The translations under genes were made by a program, and so were the position numbers. Shown one piece after another: positions 61,219-64,000 of a stretch of DNA of 64,000 nt. The stretch covers positions 1-64,000 of the forward strand of contig NZ_AQRA01000010.1 in assembly GCF_000626715.1 (NCBI RefSeq), in the 5' to 3' direction. This DNA is from Aquimarina atlantica (GTDB lineage: Bacteria > Bacteroidota > Bacteroidia > Flavobacteriales > Flavobacteriaceae). Positions within the stretch are counted from its first letter, which is position 1, and the number at the start of each line of letters is the position of its first letter. The notes below the pieces were generated by a model. It had not been told where the DNA came from, made no database searches, and worked only from the letters and a program-made list of their open reading frames with translations.

Positions 61219-63294
61219 TTATGCTACTTGAATATTTTTCCACTTATTTAAATTTATAACTAAAAAGATACTCGCAACTGCCATTAAGAGTAATATGAAA
61301 ATCTCAGAGTAATTAGTAGCTTCATGCATCATTGCTTCAATAACATGGTACACATTAAATAAGGCTACAATAATTCCCCAAATAAATGAAACCCATCGAA
61401 ACCATTTTTTAGATACTTGCACGGTCATTACTGCAAACAAGAAGGCCAATCCTTCCATCAAAATACGCCACTGATGTGCCCAAAAAGGCGTTTCTCCGGT
61501 TGAACCTTCAATAAACACTGATTCTTTAAAAAACACATTAGCCAATCCGTAAATGTGATGAAATATAAATCCAAGGATAATAAATATCCATAATGTGATA
61601 ATTTTTGTTCTCATAGGTATAGAATTATGATTGTCGTCTTTTACCTCTAATTTAGTAGCTTCTATATCATTGCTACTATTTTGTTTTGCTTCAGCTTTTA
61701 ACGCTGAAATATTTTTATAATCTATCTGGTTTTTATTAAAGGAACTTTGTGCTTTTACTTGAGGTTGTATCTTAAAGTAAAAAACAAGTGAAATTGAAGC
61801 AATTATAATCCATAGCACATCAACCAATACAATTTCAAATTGATGTTGAGTAAAAGTATTCCATATCCAATTTCCAGATATAATTCCATTACTAATCGGG
61901 ATCAGAAAGCCAAAAATGGCTCCAAGTAATAAACTATATTTATTGGTAGCATAATTATCTCTCTTAAATCGAAAAAAGAAAATAACTATCAACCATACAA
62001 TAAAATAAAAGTAATAGATCGCGGTTTGCTTATCTTCAAAATAACCATTTGAAAATTTGACAAATAAAAATGCCAATGCAGTTACAGGAAGCATTGATAA
62101 ACAAATAGCTAAATAAATGTGACCTACCTTAGCGGTATATAATCTTTGGCTAATTGTCATGCCCTTTTTATTACGCGCCTCAATCCAAATTAAAACTCCG
62201 GTAATAATAACAAAACACGTTATCATTGCTAAAACGAAATAGATAATTTTCATTGGGATTCCTCCATAATCACCAAAATGCAAGCGACTTATAACACGCT
62301 GAACATCTTCTTTATACACCGTTTTATCAGGATTTTTCTGTTCTTCTATTTCTCCCGAAAAAACATCAAGCACAGTACGACCTGTACCAATAAAGCGCTT
62401 ATTATCTTTGTACTCACCAATTACACCAAATTTCATATTAGTGCCTCCATAGTTTTTTACAAAACCTCTAGTTAGGTGAAAATCTGATCGATCACTTGTT
62501 GTATTTTTCGAAAAAGCATTAAAACTAGGAATTTCTTTTTCTGCTCTGGCAATCCACTCATACGTTTTTCGTTCGGGACGTAAGTCCTCCATTAATTTGG
62601 TTTGATCATTATTATATAAGGTATTAGCAGGAAGTAATACCAAAATACTTAAACAAAAATAGGCCCCCGTAACTGCAAAAATGAACTGAAAAGGTAGTCC
62701 TATTACTCCAAGAGCAGTATGAGCATCTACCCAAACACGTTTCAAAGCTGCTTTTGGATTAAACGTATAAAAATTAGGAATGATTTTTTTCCAATGAACA
62801 ATGACTCCGGTAACGATAGCAAATAAGAAGAATAGTGCTACAAAACCGGCTAGGTATATCCCGATTGAAGGTAGTTGCGCAAAAAAGTGCAATCGATATA
62901 AAAACTCTCCCAAACTGTATTGTTCTGGATATGTTTTGGTATCGACAGAATTAATATCAACATAGAAATAATTAGGCTGTTTTCCTTTTTCTGATGCCAG
63001 TGAGTCTTTGCTCGCTCCCATGAAAACATAAATATGGTCACGGTCTTCTCCAAAGTTAAGTTGTAAATCTCTACCCGTTAATTCATATTGATCATCTAGC
63101 GTTTTAAATATTTTATCATAATCAATATCACTTCTTTCAACATGACTTATAGATTTTCCTTCTTCCCATATTGCAATTTCTTCTTTAAATAAAGCAAATG
63201 CTCCCGCAAAAAATATAATGTATAAAGCGACACTAATCACTATACCACTTACCGTATGTGTATTAAAGAATATATTATGATTTCTCTTACTCAT
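61219..63294 (-). CDS. PepSY-associated TM protein (iron/siderophore reductase-like)
   Basis: 691 aa. PepSY_TM architecture: helix near the N-terminus (FFNTHTVSGIVISVALYIIFFAGAFALF), periplasmic domain with YLLYRLHFF-like EFLYRLHFFAQLPSIGIYLAGF, WVDAHTALGVIGLPFQFIFAVTGAYF, VQRVISRLHFGDYGGIPMKIIYFVLAM, GHIYLAICLSMLP. His in TM segments suggests heme binding; such proteins reduce ferric siderophores or other metals at the membrane. The C-terminal ~200 residues add more TM helices (KIITLWIFIILGFIFHHIYG). Shares base 63294 with the upstream small gene (ATGA overlap). Confidence 0.85.
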   Translation of the reverse strand: MSKRNHNIFFNTHTVSGIVISVALYIIFFAGAFALFKEEIAIWEEGKSISHVERSDIDYDKIFKTLDDQYELTGRDLQLNFGEDRDHIYVFMGASKDSLASEKGKQPNYFYVDINSVDTKTYPEQYSLGEFLYRLHFFAQLPSIGIYLAGFVALFFLFAIVTGVIVHWKKIIPNFYTFNPKAALKRVWVDAHTALGVIGLPFQFIFAVTGAYFCLSILVLLPANTLYNNDQTKLMEDLRPERKTYEWIARAEKEIPSFNAFSKNTTSDRSDFHLTRGFVKNYGGTNMKFGVIGEYKDNKRFIGTGRTVLDVFSGEIEEQKNPDKTVYKEDVQRVISRLHFGDYGGIPMKIIYFVLAMITCFVIITGVLIWIEARNKKGMTISQRLYTAKVGHIYLAICLSMLPVTALAFLFVKFSNGYFEDKQTAIYYFYFIVWLIVIFFFRFKRDNYATNKYSLLLGAIFGFLIPISNGIISGNWIWNTFTQHQFEIVLVDVLWIIIASISLVFYFKIQPQVKAQSSFNKNQIDYKNISALKAEAKQNSSNDIEATKLEVKDDNHNSIPMRTKIITLWIFIILGFIFHHIYGLANVFFKESVFIEGSTGETPFWAHQWRILMEGLAFLFAVMTVQVSKKWFRWVSFIWGIIVALFNVYHVIEAMMHEATNYSEIFILLLMAVASIFLVINLNKWKNIQVA

Positions 63295-63596
63295 TATACA
63301 AAAGGATTATTTTGATTTCCTAAATGATACATCCCAAACAATACTATCGCTACTACTATATATAGTAACCAAGCTTTCCATCCATTTTTAAATAAAAAAG
63401 GAACAATTAGAAGTGCACACCAAACGATAAACAACGTAAATATTGAGGTAATTAAAATCTCATGTGGATTAGGCAACCAAAGTGGTAAGCACATATGCAA
63501 TAATGCAGAAATAATGTAACCCCCTAAAATTCCTGCCGAAATTTTAGCAAATTGTTGCCAGGGAGATTTATCTAAATATTTTGGGTTTGCCGGCAT
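63294..63596 (-). CDS. small membrane protein of the PepSY operon
   Basis: 100 aa, three TM helices (about 18-38, 48-68, 75-92) with His in LLHMCLPLWLPNPHEI. Resembles the DUF3649-type proteins encoded with PepSY_TM proteins; family name from memory. Overlaps the PepSY gene by one base, so translationally coupled. Confidence 0.7.
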   Translation of the reverse strand: MPANPKYLDKSPWQQFAKISAGILGGYIISALLHMCLPLWLPNPHEILITSIFTLFIVWCALLIVPFLFKNGWKAWLLYIVVAIVLFGMYHLGNQNNPFV

Positions 63597-63599
63597 AAT

Positions 63600-63929
63600 T
63601 TATAATATGAATTCAAGTATTAATAACACTAAGAATAAAATTGAAACCTGTTTGTACGTTACTTTTTTAAATGGAGCCATAATGATGATCAATCCTAAAA
63701 TCATTAGCATCAAAAAAAACCAAAACAAAACTCCCGATGTTCTTCCAAAAGAAATCACGATAGTGATCAATGAAACCAATAAAAGCACAATCGCTATTAC
63801 CTTTGAAATGACTCTATTTAATTGAATCCATTTTTCAATAGGCAAATCATAGCTTATTAGTACCATTTTTGAGGTGTGGTATAATAAAAAACTTCCAAAA
63901 AAAATTAATAATATACTAACTGTTATCAT
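63600..63929 (-). CDS. small membrane protein, function unknown
   Basis: 109 aa from ATG 63929 (MITVSILLIFFGSFLLYHTS); a TTG six codons upstream is less likely. Four hydrophobic helices, possibly DUF3325-like as in other PepSY operons. Stop lies 3 nt before the next gene. Confidence 0.6.
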   Translation of the reverse strand: MITVSILLIFFGSFLLYHTSKMVLISYDLPIEKWIQLNRVISKVIAIVLLLVSLITIVISFGRTSGVLFWFFLMLMILGLIIIMAPFKKVTYKQVSILFLVLLILEFIL

Positions 63930-63945
63930 TCTATTTTTATAAACC

Positions 63946-63978
63946 AAACCACTCTAAATAAAATATTTAGAGTGGTTT
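63946..63978 (-). terminator. hairpin terminator of a gene beyond the window
   Basis: Perfect 15-bp stem AAACCACTCTAAATA and its complement with a 3-nt loop. It lies just upstream of the 63929 gene, so it would end a minus-strand gene located past the window edge. The PepSY operon therefore starts here. Confidence 0.75.
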
Positions 63979-64000
63979 CCTATTAAATTATTTTAAAACT

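Overview
The window looks like chromosomal DNA of a marine Flavobacteriaceae (Bacteroidota), probably close to Aquimarina or a relative. The genus is inference from gene content and style. The evidence seen is: strongly AT-rich sequence, a SusC/SusD pair, many short lipoproteins with a CS(K/S)(D/N)D-type N-terminus, promoters with the Bacteroidota -7 element TAnnTTTG, clade II-type nos genes, LytTR/LytS-type two-component genes, and DUF2911 and DUF3109 proteins. No rRNA, tRNA, IS element, prophage or CRISPR array was seen.

Layout. 1-1.6 kb: intergenic repeats, then a DUF6261-like gene broken by two in-frame stop codons. 1.6-6 kb: an orphan SusD/SusC nutrient-uptake pair (minus strand). 6-13.4 kb: housekeeping (aspS, a ClC-type channel, cold-shock protein, tadA, dxs, a lipocalin-like lipoprotein). 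13.4-18.7 kb: nucleotide metabolism (dgt, nrdA, nrdB). 19-27.7 kb: mixed genes (DUF3109, MarC, S41 protease, dCMP deaminase, HupE-like protein, a beta-barrel protein and lipoproteins).

27.7-55.6 kb is an anaerobic-respiration island that would carry nitrite to N2. It runs: a 12-TM heme-copper-oxidase-like protein, nosY, nosF, nosD, nosL, a membrane protein, nosZ, a fasciclin lipoprotein, a DinB-like protein and cytochrome c; then SCO, nirV-like and nirK (with a fused cytochrome c domain); then, divergently, an Rrf2 regulator, quinol-type norB and the di-iron repair protein RIC; then nadA-nadB-thioredoxin; then a copper module (small CNGKC protein, OprC/NosA-type TonB receptor, Met-rich lipoprotein); a second Rrf2 regulator; an uncharacterised 595-residue TIM-barrel-like protein; and the anaerobic ribonucleotide reductase nrdD-nrdG. 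No nitrate reductase and no CRP/FNR-family regulator gene lies in the window.

The island appears to be bound together by shared cis elements. Five minus-strand promoters (cytochrome c, nirK, nadA, the copper module, the 595-residue protein) each carry an FNR-like palindrome (TGAY-N4-RTCA) centred 33-34 bp upstream of a TAnnTTTG-like -7 element, which is where a class II activator would sit. A second palindrome, TAAAAGAC-N6-GTCTTTTA and variants, recurs six times. Four of these lie 19-20 bp from the FNR-like centre and two overlap the predicted start sites of nirK and nrdG. A third operator with core GGATA-N4-TATCC precedes the first Rrf2 gene and norB. This predicts a regulon joining denitrification, copper supply, NAD synthesis and anaerobic dNTP synthesis.

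55.7-64 kb: a LytTR response regulator with its histidine kinase, a small lipoprotein, a DUF2911-TPR protein, an esterase-fold protein lacking the nucleophile serine, a TolB-like propeller, and a PepSY membrane protein operon running to the window end.
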